The notes beneath the pieces are model-generated. The model had not been told where the DNA came from. It did not search any database and saw only the letters and a list, made by a program, of their open reading frames with translations. Shown in pieces: positions 8,521-16,952 of a DNA stretch of 64,000 nt. The stretch is from positions 1,008,332 through 1,072,331 of the forward strand of contig JACKKD010000002.1 in NCBI GenBank assembly GCA_020637675.1. Reading direction: 5' to 3'. Each line of letters opens with the position of its first letter. Within the stretch, counting starts at the first letter, position 1. The position numbers and the translations under genes are program-made. The stretch is from Paracoccaceae bacterium. Lineage in GTDB: Bacteria > Pseudomonadota > Alphaproteobacteria > Rhodobacterales > Rhodobacteraceae.

Positions 8521-9405
8521 TCAAGTGACGCGGCGGAATCGCGTCTCGGAACGGATGTTGATCCAGTTCGCGGCGAAGATGACAGCGCCGCCGACCAGCA
8601 CGACGGGGTCGAGGGACTCGCCATAAAGTGCCATCCCGACGACGGCGATGAGCGGCAGCCTCAGGAAGTCGAGCGGGGTCACCACAACGGCGGGCGCGAG
8701 TGAAAGCGCCTTCGTCAGGCCGAGATGGGCGAGAAGCCCGGCGAGGCCGAGGATCAGGACCCAGGGCAGGGTGTCCGGACCCGGCAGCGTGACGTCGCCG
8801 TCCCAGCCCGCCGTGATAAGGCCAAGCCCGCTCTGCATCGCCGTGAGCCAGAAGAGGATCGCCATGACCGGCGTGACGCGGGTGAGCGTCTTGGTGACAA
8901 GGGCGGTCGCCGCGAAGGCCACCGCGCTGAGGAGTGCGGCCACGAGTCCGGGCGAGAACCCCGCGAGGGATCCTGGCCGTGCGACGACGAGGACCCCGAG
9001 GAACCCGATGAGCGCCGAAAGCGCGCGGGCCGGCGTGAGCCGTTCCTTGAGGAACAGCGGCGCGGCCAGCGCGACCATGACGGGCGATGAGAACTCGAGC
9101 GCGAAAAGCTGCGCCAGCGGGATGAGGGCGAGTGCGTAGAGCCAGAGGTTCTGGCCGGCAAAATGCAGGAGATTCCTGAGCAGGTGCCGTCCGAGATGGC
9201 GGGGAGCCAGTGCCGACCTCTGACGTGTCGCCAGCGCCAGCGCCGTCACCACCACCAAGCCGATGATCGAGCGGTAGAGCATCATCTCGAAAGTGTCGAG
9301 TGCGTCGCCGATTTCGCGCCCCGAGACCGCGATCGCGGAAAAGCCCGCGATGGAGTCGAGCATCCAGAGTGCCGCCGCAACCGGGCGGTGTGGGTTCGGG
9401 GCCAT
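8521..9405 (-). CDS. DMT-superfamily (EamA) transporter
   Basis: 294-residue membrane protein with ten predicted helices and two EamA repeats (SIAGFSAIAVSGREIG... in the first, LLSAVAFAATALVTKTLTRV opening the second). It is distinct in sequence from the other DMT gene in this window. Transcribed alone on the minus strand and divergently from the TehA-type gene. Substrate unknown. Confidence 0.84.
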   Translation of the reverse strand: MAPNPHRPVAAALWMLDSIAGFSAIAVSGREIGDALDTFEMMLYRSIIGLVVVTALALATRQRSALAPRHLGRHLLRNLLHFAGQNLWLYALALIPLAQLFALEFSSPVMVALAAPLFLKERLTPARALSALIGFLGVLVVARPGSLAGFSPGLVAALLSAVAFAATALVTKTLTRVTPVMAILFWLTAMQSGLGLITAGWDGDVTLPGPDTLPWVLILGLAGLLAHLGLTKALSLAPAVVVTPLDFLRLPLIAVVGMALYGESLDPVVLVGGAVIFAANWINIRSETRFRRVT

Positions 9406-9481
9406 GTCCTCTCCGTCCGGGCAGCCTTCCGGCGCGCCCGTCTTGGCCGGTAACCGTGGCGTTGTCCAGCCGGTTCCCGTC

Positions 9482-9512
9482 CGGGTGCCGAGCCGGGCGA
9501 ACGGGGCACCCG
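9482..9512. repeat. Inverted repeat in divergent intergenic region
   Basis: CGGGTGCC and its complement GGCACCCG flank a 15-base spacer between the divergent DMT and TehA-type genes (9406-9624). It could be an operator for either promoter. I see no other structure in this gap. Confidence 0.3.
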
Positions 9513-9624
9513 ACCTGCGGCGGGAAAGTCGCGTCTGCGATAAATCGCCGCTAAACCTCTCTTTTCACTCGTGGAACGCCGCGGAACGGGGCACATTGCG
9601 CGAAAAAGGATCCGAGGCAGCAGC

Positions 9625-10590
9625 ATGGCATTCAAACCACCGGCACCCACTCCACCGGGGCTCTGGCGGCGGGTACCCCCCGCGATCTTTCCCTCGATCA
9701 TGGGGCTTTTCGGTCTCGGCCTCGCCTGGCGGCGCGGGGTCGCCGCCTTCGGGCTGCCCGCCGGCATCGCCGAGACGATCCTCGGGGCCGTCACGCTGCT
9801 GTTTCTCTTCGCGCTGGTGGCCTATTCGGCGAAGTTCCTGCGCCGGCCAGCGGTCCTCGTGGAGGAACTCCGCATCCTGCCAGGCCGTGCCGGGGTGGCG
9901 GCGATGCTGCTTTGCCTTTACCTTCTGTCGGTTACCCTGGCGCCCTATGTTCCGGGGGTCGCCCGGACCCTTCTCTGGTGCAGCCTCGCGCTCCATGGCG
10001 CCTTCGTGCTTCTGCTCGTCGGCGTCTTCGTGACCGGTCCGGCCGAACAGCGCCGGGTCAATCCGGTCTGGCACCTGAGCTTCGTCGGCTTCATCATCAG
10101 TGCGCTCCCTGCGGCCGTCTTCGAGGAGTACCTGACGGCGCTCGGTCTCTTCGTCGCGACGGTCTTGATCGCAGCGTTCGTCTGGGCGGTGAGCGCCGAG
10201 CAACTGGTCAAGGAGACGGTGCCGGCGCCGCTGCGCCCGCTTCTCGCGATCCACCTCGCGCCGGTCGCGCTCTTCGGCCAGGTTGCGCAGGCGCTGGAAC
10301 TGCAGGCGGTCGCGCTTGGCTGTGCCGGGGTCGCGGGACTCCTGCTCTTGTGGTTCACCGCGCGGGCGCGCTGGCTGACGGAGGCCGGCTTCTCGGCGCT
10401 CTGGGGAGCCTTCACCTTCCCGCTTGCCGCCACCGCCGGACTCTGGCTCGGCCTTGGCGGCATCTGGCGGCTGCCGGGCGGCGTGGCGCTCGTCGCGGCG
10501 ACGCTGGTGACGCTGCCGATCGCCTGGAAGGTCGTGCAGTCCTGGACCCGCGGGCAGCTTGCCATCAAGACCAACGCTGCCACCGCCTAG
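9625..10590 (+). CDS. TDT/TehA/SLAC1-family transporter
   Basis: 321-residue membrane protein with ten helices, related to tellurite-resistance/dicarboxylate transporters (TehA, Mae1) and SLAC1 anion channels. Typical features are the opening PPGLWRRVPPAIFPSIMGLFGLGLAWR and the late AGFSALWGAFTFPLAATA segment, close to the family's conserved W-x-x-x-FP pattern. Start chosen at ATG 9625, which has a GAGG ribosome site; an upstream ATG at 9571 lacks one. Its stop overlaps the convergent amidotransferase stop. The transported anion is unknown. Confidence 0.83.
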   Translation: MAFKPPAPTPPGLWRRVPPAIFPSIMGLFGLGLAWRRGVAAFGLPAGIAETILGAVTLLFLFALVAYSAKFLRRPAVLVEELRILPGRAGVAAMLLCLYLLSVTLAPYVPGVARTLLWCSLALHGAFVLLLVGVFVTGPAEQRRVNPVWHLSFVGFIISALPAAVFEEYLTALGLFVATVLIAAFVWAVSAEQLVKETVPAPLRPLLAIHLAPVALFGQVAQALELQAVALGCAGVAGLLLLWFTARARWLTEAGFSALWGAFTFPLAATAGLWLGLGGIWRLPGGVALVAATLVTLPIAWKVVQSWTRGQLAIKTNAATA

Positions 10591-11285
10591 ATCAGCCCCA
10601 CCCAGGCGCGGGCGAGGGCGAGGCCGGCCGCGTCGGCCAAGGGTCCGTGGCGCGCGGCCTCCCCGGCATGGGCGGCACCCCAGCCCGGTTGCATCCGTTC
10701 CGCGGCGGCGCCGAACTGATCCGTCCAGGCCGCAACCACCGTGCGGTCGGCCTCGAAATGGAACTGCGTGCCGTAGGCGGCGCGACCGAGCCGGAACGCC
10801 TGGTGCGCGACCGTGCCGTTCTCTGCCAGATGGACCGCGCCCTCTGGCAGGGTGAAGGTGTCGCTGTGCCACTGGAACGTGCGGAACCGGTCGCCCGCCG
10901 CGGCGACCAGCGGGTCGGCGCGGCCTGCCGCCGTCGCGCGGACCTCGCGCCAGCCGAATTCGGGCGCGGTGCCGAGGAGGTTGGCCGCGCCAAACGCGCG
11001 GGCGAGGATCTGCGAACCGAGACAGATGCCGAGAACGGCGCGGTCGGCCTCTGCCCAGATCCGCATTGTCCGGGCGAGCGCGGGAAGGTAGGGATGCGCC
11101 GCGTCGTCGATGGCCGACTGTTCGCCCCCGAGCACGACGAGTGCGTCCTCGGCGGCAAGGTCTCGGGGCAGGTTGCCGTCGCGGTAGGGACGGTACATGA
11201 CGATTTCTGCCCCGGCTTCGCGCAGCGCCACGCCCACCTGGCCGAGCGCGGTGTTGACCATGTTCTCGACGACGGCGACGCGCAT
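10587..11285 (-). CDS. Class I glutamine amidotransferase
   Basis: 232-residue GATase1-type protein. The nucleophile elbow is LGICLGSQ (Cys88) and the His/Glu pair is in GTQFHFEAD. The FQWHSDTFTLPEGA segment is typical of stand-alone GMP-synthase-like amidotransferases such as gamma-glutamyl hydrolases acting on small amines. Start ATG 11285 begins the beta strand MRVAVVENM. It is convergent with the TehA-type gene and divergent from guaB. Possible roles include gamma-glutamylamine hydrolysis; undecided. Confidence 0.8.
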   Translation of the reverse strand: MRVAVVENMVNTALGQVGVALREAGAEIVMYRPYRDGNLPRDLAAEDALVVLGGEQSAIDDAAHPYLPALARTMRIWAEADRAVLGICLGSQILARAFGAANLLGTAPEFGWREVRATAAGRADPLVAAAGDRFRTFQWHSDTFTLPEGAVHLAENGTVAHQAFRLGRAAYGTQFHFEADRTVVAAWTDQFGAAAERMQPGWGAAHAGEAARHGPLADAAGLALARAWVGLI

Positions 11286-11443
11286 GGGGTCCTCTGGCGC
11301 TGATGATTCCGGGCCGCGATTGAGCATGGAAGCGGGCGGGCGCGCAAGAGAGGGGCCCGGGCCGCGCAGATTGGGCCTTGCCATTGTGGCCCGCCCGTGA
11401 AACAGGGGAGCGCCAAACGAAAACTCCCCCCGAGAGGTGTTCC

Positions 11444-12892
11444 ATGGAGATTCGCGAGGCGCTGACCTTCGATGACGTTCTGCTCGTTCCGGCCGCCTCC
11501 AACGTGTTGCCGTCGGCCGCCGACACCTCGACATTCGTGACGAAACAGGTCCGCATGAACATCCCGCTCCTGTCCTCGGCGATGGACACGGTGACCGAGG
11601 CGCGGATGGCCATCGCCATGGCTCAGGCGGGCGGCATCGGCGTCATCCACCGCAACCTCGGGATCGAGGAGCAGGCGGCGCAGGTGAGCCGCGTGAAGCG
11701 GTTCGAAAGCGGCATCGTCTACAACCCGATCACGCTGACGCCCGACCAGACGCTGGCCGACGCCAAGGCGTTGCAGGAGCGGTACAACGTCACCGGTTTC
11801 CCGGTCGTGGACGGTGATGGCCGTGTCGTGGGGATTGTCACCAACCGTGACATGCGGTTCGCCTCGGATGACAGGACCCCGGTCCGGGTGATGATGACGG
11901 CAGATCACCTCGCCGTGCTGAACGAACCGGCCGATCTCGACGAGGCCAAGTCGCTGATGAAGGCGCGGCGGATCGAAAAGCTCCTCGTGACGGACGGGCA
12001 GGGCAAGCTGACCGGACTGCTCACGCTCAAGGACACAGAGAAGGCGGTGCTGAACCCGCATGCCTGCAAGGACGAGCTTGGCCGCCTGCGGGTGGCGGCG
12101 GCCTCGACCGTCGGGGACGAGGGGTTCGAGCGGAGCCGGGCGCTGATCGACGCCGGCGTGGACATGGTGGTGATCGACACCGCACATGGCCACAGCGAGG
12201 GCGTGGCGCGGGCGGTGGAGCGGATCAAGGCGCTGTCGAACGCGGTCCAGGTGGTGGCCGGCAACGTGGCGACGGCCGAGGCGACGCGGGCGCTGATCGC
12301 GGCGGGGGCGGATGCGGTGAAGGTCGGGATCGGCCCGGGCTCGATCTGCACCACGCGGATCGTCGCCGGCGTCGGCGTGCCGCAACTGACGGCGATCATG
12401 GACGCGGCCGGGGCGGCGGGCGAGGTGCCGGTGATCGCCGATGGCGGCATCAAGTATTCCGGGGACTTCGCCAAGGCCATCGCGGCAGGCGCCTCCTGCG
12501 CCATGGTCGGCTCGGCTATCGCGGGCACCGATGAAAGCCCGGGCGAGGTGATCCTCTACCAGGGCCGCAGCTTCAAGAGCTATCGCGGCATGGGATCGCT
12601 CGGCGCAATGGCGCGCGGCTCGGCAGACCGCTACTTCCAGAAGGACGCGGCCTCCGACAAGCTGGTGCCCGAGGGGATCGAGGGCCAGGTGCCCTACAAG
12701 GGCACGGCGCAGGCGGTGATCCACCAGCTCGTCGGCGGTCTCAGGGCCGCGATGGGCTACACCGGCAACCGCACCGTGGCGGAGATGCGCAGGAACTGCC
12801 GCTTCGTGAAGATCACCGGCGCGGGGCTGGCCGAAAGCCACGTTCACGACGTGCAGATCACCCGCGAAAGCCCGAACTACAGATTGGGGTGA
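11444..12892 (+). CDS. guaB: IMP dehydrogenase
   Basis: 482-residue enzyme converting IMP to XMP with NAD, the committed step to GMP. The catalytic barrel opens with LTFDDVLLVPAASNVLP; the catalytic cysteine is Cys302 in GPGSICTTR; two CBS domains are inserted at about residues 95-205; the flap region has YRGMGSLGAM. Start ATG 11444 follows GAGAGG. It is monocistronic by spacing, with a 10-bp-stem hairpin just after the stop. Confidence 0.97.
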   Translation: MEIREALTFDDVLLVPAASNVLPSAADTSTFVTKQVRMNIPLLSSAMDTVTEARMAIAMAQAGGIGVIHRNLGIEEQAAQVSRVKRFESGIVYNPITLTPDQTLADAKALQERYNVTGFPVVDGDGRVVGIVTNRDMRFASDDRTPVRVMMTADHLAVLNEPADLDEAKSLMKARRIEKLLVTDGQGKLTGLLTLKDTEKAVLNPHACKDELGRLRVAAASTVGDEGFERSRALIDAGVDMVVIDTAHGHSEGVARAVERIKALSNAVQVVAGNVATAEATRALIAAGADAVKVGIGPGSICTTRIVAGVGVPQLTAIMDAAGAAGEVPVIADGGIKYSGDFAKAIAAGASCAMVGSAIAGTDESPGEVILYQGRSFKSYRGMGSLGAMARGSADRYFQKDAASDKLVPEGIEGQVPYKGTAQAVIHQLVGGLRAAMGYTGNRTVAEMRRNCRFVKITGAGLAESHVHDVQITRESPNYRLG

Positions 12893-12903
12893 GGCGCGCC
12901 CGG

Positions 12904-12926
12904 ACGGACTTCCGGTGGAAGTCCGT
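12904..12926 (+). terminator. Hairpin after guaB
   Basis: ACGGACTTCC and GGAAGTCCGT form a perfect 10-bp stem with a 3-base loop, 12 bases past the guaB stop. It lacks a T-tract, as is common in this GC-rich genome. Confidence 0.6.
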
Positions 12927-13024
12927 CAGCGCCGAACGCCCGGAGCGCCAGCGGAGGGCCGGGGTGAGGCGCGCGCGGGGGCGGACCGGGTGGGACCGGC
13001 AACCCTGCCCGTCCTGCGGGGCGC

Positions 13025-14044
13025 CTATCCGCCGAAACCCTTGAGGAAGCTCGTGAGGTTCGCGCCGAGCGCGGGCTGGAGGTAGCCGCCCTCCTGCACG
13101 ATGACGGAGGGCAGGCCGAGCCCGGCGATGGCGCCGGCGATCCGGGCGAAGCCCGGTGTCGTCACCCGGAAGCCCTGGAAGGGGTCGCCCTCGTGTGCGT
13201 CGAGACCAAGCGCCACGACAAGCGCATCGGTCCCGAAGGCGCGGATACGGGCAAGGGCGATGTCGAGGGCTTCCAGATAGGAAGCGTCGTCGGTGCCGCG
13301 CGGCAGGGCGAGGTTGAGGTTGTAGCCGAGCCCGGCACCCGTCCCGCGTTCCTCCGCATGACCCCAGAAGAAGGGGTAGAACCGCGCCGGGTCGGCATGG
13401 ATCGAGACCGTCAGAACGTCGGCCCGCGCGTAGAAGATGCCCTGCGTGCCGTTGCCATGGTGGACGTCCACGTCCAGTATCGCGGGCCGCCGGCCCGCCC
13501 TCAGCATCGCCTCGGCGGCGATGGCAGAGTTGTTGAGGAAGCAGAAGCCCCCGGCGAGGTCGCCGAAAGCATGGTGGCCGGGCGGGCGGCAGAGCGCATA
13601 GGCCGCGCGCTCGCCCGCAAGCACGACGTCGGCGGCGGTGAGCGCCGCCTGCGCCGACCAGTAGGCCGCGTCCCAGGTGCCGGCGGCGATCGGGCAGGCG
13701 GTGTCCGCCTGGTGGAACCCGGCCTGGCCGACGGCCGAGCGCGGGTAGGAGGCGGTTCGGCGGTCGGGATGGATGTTCGGGATCACCTCGTCGGCCGCGC
13801 CCGCGATCCGGCTCCAGCGGGTGTGGATCGTCTGCAGGAATACGAGGTATTCCGGCGAATGCAGCGCGGCGAGCGGCCCCGGACCGTGATCGGTGGGGGC
13901 CGCGAAGGTGCAGCCCGCGGCCTCCGCCCCCGCCCTCAGCGCCTCGATCCGCGCGGGCTGCTCGGGGTTCGGCAGGCGGGTGCCGTTGACCATGAACATC
14001 TTCGGGTCATGCGCCCGCTGGCGGTCGTCGAAGAAGGCTTTCAT
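13025..14044 (-). CDS. Histone-deacetylase-family acetylpolyamine amidohydrolase-like protein
   Basis: 339-residue Zn-dependent deacetylase. Active-site signatures are PPGHHAFGD (tandem His), DVDVHHGNGTQ and LDAHEGDPF (metal ligands), and the terminal GGYLQPALG. Length and the opening MKAFFDDRQRAHDPKMFMVNG match bacterial acetylpolyamine amidohydrolases better than histone deacetylases. It is the last gene of a four-gene operon with GNAT, BKACE and a class III aminotransferase, overlapping GNAT by 4 bases. Deacetylation of an N-acetyl amine feeding transamination is inferred from this context. Confidence 0.87.
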   Translation of the reverse strand: MKAFFDDRQRAHDPKMFMVNGTRLPNPEQPARIEALRAGAEAAGCTFAAPTDHGPGPLAALHSPEYLVFLQTIHTRWSRIAGAADEVIPNIHPDRRTASYPRSAVGQAGFHQADTACPIAAGTWDAAYWSAQAALTAADVVLAGERAAYALCRPPGHHAFGDLAGGFCFLNNSAIAAEAMLRAGRRPAILDVDVHHGNGTQGIFYARADVLTVSIHADPARFYPFFWGHAEERGTGAGLGYNLNLALPRGTDDASYLEALDIALARIRAFGTDALVVALGLDAHEGDPFQGFRVTTPGFARIAGAIAGLGLPSVIVQEGGYLQPALGANLTSFLKGFGG

Positions 14045-14523
14045 CCCGTTTCTCCAATACGGTCGAGGGCCGCTCCCGCGACCAGGAGCGAGGTCTCGCC
14101 CGGGTGCGGGGCGAAGCCGAGTCCGCGATAGAAGGCCAGCGCGCGGACATTGTCTTCGTGGACCGCGAGCCGGAGGAACCCCGCGCCCCAGAGCGCCCGC
14201 GCCTCGTCGCGGACGGCGGTGAGAAGCCGCGCCCCGAGCCCCGCGCCGCGTGCCGACGCCGCCACCCAGAGGTCGGAGACATAGGCGCCCGGAACGCCGC
14301 GCGTCGTCGAATAGAGGGGTGAGAAGACCGCCGCGCCGACCGCGCTGCCGCCCCTGAGGGCGAGGAGCGCCCGGAAGGCGGGTGCGGTTCCGAAGCCCGC
14401 CGCCCGCAGGTCCTCTGCCGTCGCCCGGTGGGTGTCGCCGAGGTCGGCCGAGAGGGCGCGCAGCGCCGCATCGAGCAGGTCCACGTCCTCGACCCTGGCC
14501 GGGCGGATCGCGATCCCGTCCAT
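14041..14523 (-). CDS. GNAT-family N-acetyltransferase
   Basis: 160-residue acetyl-CoA-dependent acyltransferase. Motif A is VSDLWVAASARGAGLGARLL (R/Q-x-x-G-x-G/A loop) and motif B region is FLRLAVHEDNVRALAFYRGLGF. The ATG overlaps the BKACE stop by one base and its own stop overlaps the deacetylase start by four, so translation is coupled on both sides. Together with a deacetylase in the same operon it suggests acetylation/deacetylation of the same amine, but the substrate is unknown. Confidence 0.85.
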   Translation of the reverse strand: MDGIAIRPARVEDVDLLDAALRALSADLGDTHRATAEDLRAAGFGTAPAFRALLALRGGSAVGAAVFSPLYSTTRGVPGAYVSDLWVAASARGAGLGARLLTAVRDEARALWGAGFLRLAVHEDNVRALAFYRGLGFAPHPGETSLLVAGAALDRIGETG

Positions 14524-15449
14524 CAGAACCCCACCCCCGCCGCGCCCTTCAGCCCGAGCATCGCCCGCGCCTCGTCCGGGGTGGCGAGCACGCGCCCGAG
14601 CGCCTCGACGATGCCGCGGACCTTCTGCACCTGTTCGGCGTTCGACCGGGCGAGCTGGCCCCTGGCGATGTAGAGGTTGTCCTCGAGCCCGACCCGGACA
14701 TGGCCGCCCATCGCCGCTGCCTTCTCGGCCAGAGGCATCTGCTGGCGGCCCGCCGCCAGGACGGAGAAAAGGTAGTCGTCGCCGAAGAGCCGGTCTGCCG
14801 TGGCCTTCAGATGCTCCAGATGCTCGGGCTCGGCCGCGATGCCGCCGAGGACGCCCATGACGAACTGGATGAAGATCGGCGCCCGAACCAGCCCGCGGTC
14901 GGCGAAGTGCCTGAGCATGTTGAGATGCCCGACGTCGTAGCACTCGAACTCGAAGCGCGCGCCGCGCTCCTCGCCCATGCGCCGCAACACGCCCTCGATG
15001 TCGCGGGGCGTGTTCTTGAAGACGAGGTCGTCAGAGGTCCGCAGGAACGGCTCCTCCCAGTCATGAAGCCACTCGGTTCGCTTGCCCAGCATCGGGTAGA
15101 GCGCGAAGTTCATCGTCCCCATGTTCAGCGAACACATCTCGGGCCGGAGGGCCAGCGGTGCGGCGAGGCGCTGGTCGAGCGTCATGGTCGCGCTGCCGCC
15201 GGTCGTCAGGTTCACCACGGCGTCGCAGGCCGCACGGATCTGCGGCAGGAAGCCCATGTAGTGATCGAGCGCGGCCGAGGGCCGCCCGGTCGCCGGGTCG
15301 CGGGCGTGCAGGTGCAGGATCGCCGCCCCGGCCTTTGCCGCCTCGATCGCCTGGGCCGCGATCTCCCCGCCGGTCACCGGCAGGTGGGGCGACATCGAGG
15401 GCGTGTGGATGGAGCCGGTGACGGCGCAGGTGACGATGATCTTCGACAT
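14523..15449 (-). CDS. BKACE-family (DUF849) beta-keto acid cleavage enzyme
   Basis: 308-residue TIM-barrel enzyme of the 3-keto-5-aminohexanoate cleavage (Kce/BKACE) family, which reacts a beta-keto acid with acetyl-CoA to give acetoacetate and a new CoA ester. Family marks are KIIVTCAVTGSIHTPSMSPHLPVT, the metal-binding HLHARDP, and GHVRVGLEDNLY carrying a conserved Glu. Only 3 bases separate it from the upstream aminotransferase. Family specificities range from aminohexanoate to dehydrocarnitine and others; this one cannot be assigned from sequence alone. Confidence 0.9.
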   Translation of the reverse strand: MSKIIVTCAVTGSIHTPSMSPHLPVTGGEIAAQAIEAAKAGAAILHLHARDPATGRPSAALDHYMGFLPQIRAACDAVVNLTTGGSATMTLDQRLAAPLALRPEMCSLNMGTMNFALYPMLGKRTEWLHDWEEPFLRTSDDLVFKNTPRDIEGVLRRMGEERGARFEFECYDVGHLNMLRHFADRGLVRAPIFIQFVMGVLGGIAAEPEHLEHLKATADRLFGDDYLFSVLAAGRQQMPLAEKAAAMGGHVRVGLEDNLYIARGQLARSNAEQVQKVRGIVEALGRVLATPDEARAMLGLKGAAGVGF

Positions 15450-15452
15450 CGG

Positions 15453-16802
15453 TCAGGCCGGGACTGCGAGCGCGGGGGCGATCTGGGCCGCGAACCGGTC
15501 GAGCGCCGTTGTCAGCTTTTCCATGATCTCTTCGACCTGCGCCTCGGTGGTGATCATCGGCGGGCAGACGAGGAAATGGTCGCCCTCAATCCCGTCGCGG
15601 GTGCGGCGGGAGTAGATGATCAGCCCCTCCTCGTAGGCGCGTTCGACAAGCTCGACATGGGCGTTGAGTCCCTTCGGCAATGGCCGCATGGTCTGGCGGT
15701 CGGCGACCAGCTCGAAGGCGAGGAGCAGGCCCTTGCCGCGCACGTCGCCGATGAAGGGATGCCGCTGCTTGAGGGCCTCGAGCCGAACCTTCAGGTGGTC
15801 GCCGGTGCGGGCGGCATTAGCCATCAAGCCGCCGGCCTCGATCTCCTCGATCACGGCGAGGCCGGCGGCGCAGGCGAGCGGGTTTCCCGCATAGGTATGG
15901 CCATGCATGAAGCCGCCGGCCTTAAGCACCGGCTCCACAAGCCGGTCATGCGCGATCATCGCGCCCAAGGGCGCATAGCCCGCGCCGAACCCCTTCGACA
16001 TCGCGATGATGTCGGGGGCCACGCCCCAGTGGTCGGCGCCGAGGAAGAGCCCGGTGCGCCCGCCGCCCGACATCACCTCGTCATGGATGAGAAGCACGCC
16101 GTGGCGGTCGCATATCTCGCGCACCGCGGCCATGTAGCCCGCGGGCGGGACGAGCGCGCCGGTGGAGGCGCCGCCGACCGGCTCGTGGATGAAGGCAAGC
16201 ACCGTCTCGGGCCCTTCCGCGACGATCTTCGCCTCCAGCATCGCGGCATAATGCGCGCCCGTCGCCGGATCGTCGGGGTCGAGCCCGTCGAGATAGGCGC
16301 GGGGCGCGGGGATTTTCGGCATCGCCTGCAGCATCGGCGCGAAGGGCGCCGTCAGCGGCGTGTAGGACGTCAGCGCGAGCGCACCGAGGGTGGCGCCGTG
16401 GTAGGAGGGCGCGCGCGAGATCACCTTCCAGCGCGACCCCTGGCCCACCGTCACCGCATACTGGCGGGCGAGCTTGATCGCGGCCTCCACCGCCTCGGAC
16501 CCGCCCGAGACGAAGAAGACCTTTTCCATCCCCCCGGGGCAGAGGCCCGCGACCCTGGCGGCGAGCCGCTCGCCGGGCTCGGTCTCGAAATGCAGCCGGT
16601 AGCCGAAGGTCGCCTTTTCCATCTGCCGCCGCATGGCTTCGAGCACGCGCGGGTTGGAGTGGCCGATGTTCGACACCATCGCGCCCGAGGACCCGTCGAT
16701 GTAGCGCTTGCCGTGGACGTCCCAGATATAGATGCCCTCCGCCCGCTCGAGCACGGGGCGCTTCTGGTCGCTCTGGTAAAAGAGGTGGCTCTTGCCGGTC
16801 AT
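15453..16802 (-). CDS. Class III (omega-type) aminotransferase
   Basis: 449-residue PLP enzyme of fold type I. GGSEAVEAAIKLAR and SYHGATLGAL bind the cofactor phosphate, LLIHDEVMSGGGRTG carries the Asp, and Lys270 in AMSKGFGAGYAPLGA is the Schiff-base lysine. Start ATG 16802 is preceded by GAGGCCGAG. It is the first gene of the operon with BKACE, GNAT and deacetylase. The family transaminates omega-amino acids, beta-alanine, putrescine or similar amines to aldehydes or keto acids; a beta-amino acid substrate would directly yield a BKACE substrate. Confidence 0.9.
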   Translation of the reverse strand: MTGKSHLFYQSDQKRPVLERAEGIYIWDVHGKRYIDGSSGAMVSNIGHSNPRVLEAMRRQMEKATFGYRLHFETEPGERLAARVAGLCPGGMEKVFFVSGGSEAVEAAIKLARQYAVTVGQGSRWKVISRAPSYHGATLGALALTSYTPLTAPFAPMLQAMPKIPAPRAYLDGLDPDDPATGAHYAAMLEAKIVAEGPETVLAFIHEPVGGASTGALVPPAGYMAAVREICDRHGVLLIHDEVMSGGGRTGLFLGADHWGVAPDIIAMSKGFGAGYAPLGAMIAHDRLVEPVLKAGGFMHGHTYAGNPLACAAGLAVIEEIEAGGLMANAARTGDHLKVRLEALKQRHPFIGDVRGKGLLLAFELVADRQTMRPLPKGLNAHVELVERAYEEGLIIYSRRTRDGIEGDHFLVCPPMITTEAQVEEIMEKLTTALDRFAAQIAPALAVPA

Positions 16803-16952
16803 CTCGGCCTCATGTTCAGGGATCGGGGCGAGCCTAGCCGCCCCGCGCGGCGACCGGAAGGGGGTGCGCGACAGCTTTCCGCGCCGCGCGCGATAGGTTA
16901 GCACCGCCGGGGACGGGGCGGCGGGCGCCCGGCACGAGGCGGGAGAGGGGCG

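Noticed and set aside
10592..12847. Long minus-strand open frame opposite guaB (751 codons)
   Set aside because: Antisense shadow of guaB; the translation is Arg/His/Asp-rich with no fold pattern, typical of high-GC third-position bias.
14382..16901. Plus-strand open frame of 839 codons opposite the aminotransferase operon
   Set aside because: Shadow of four well-supported minus-strand genes; composition HRxRRG-like with no recognisable domain.
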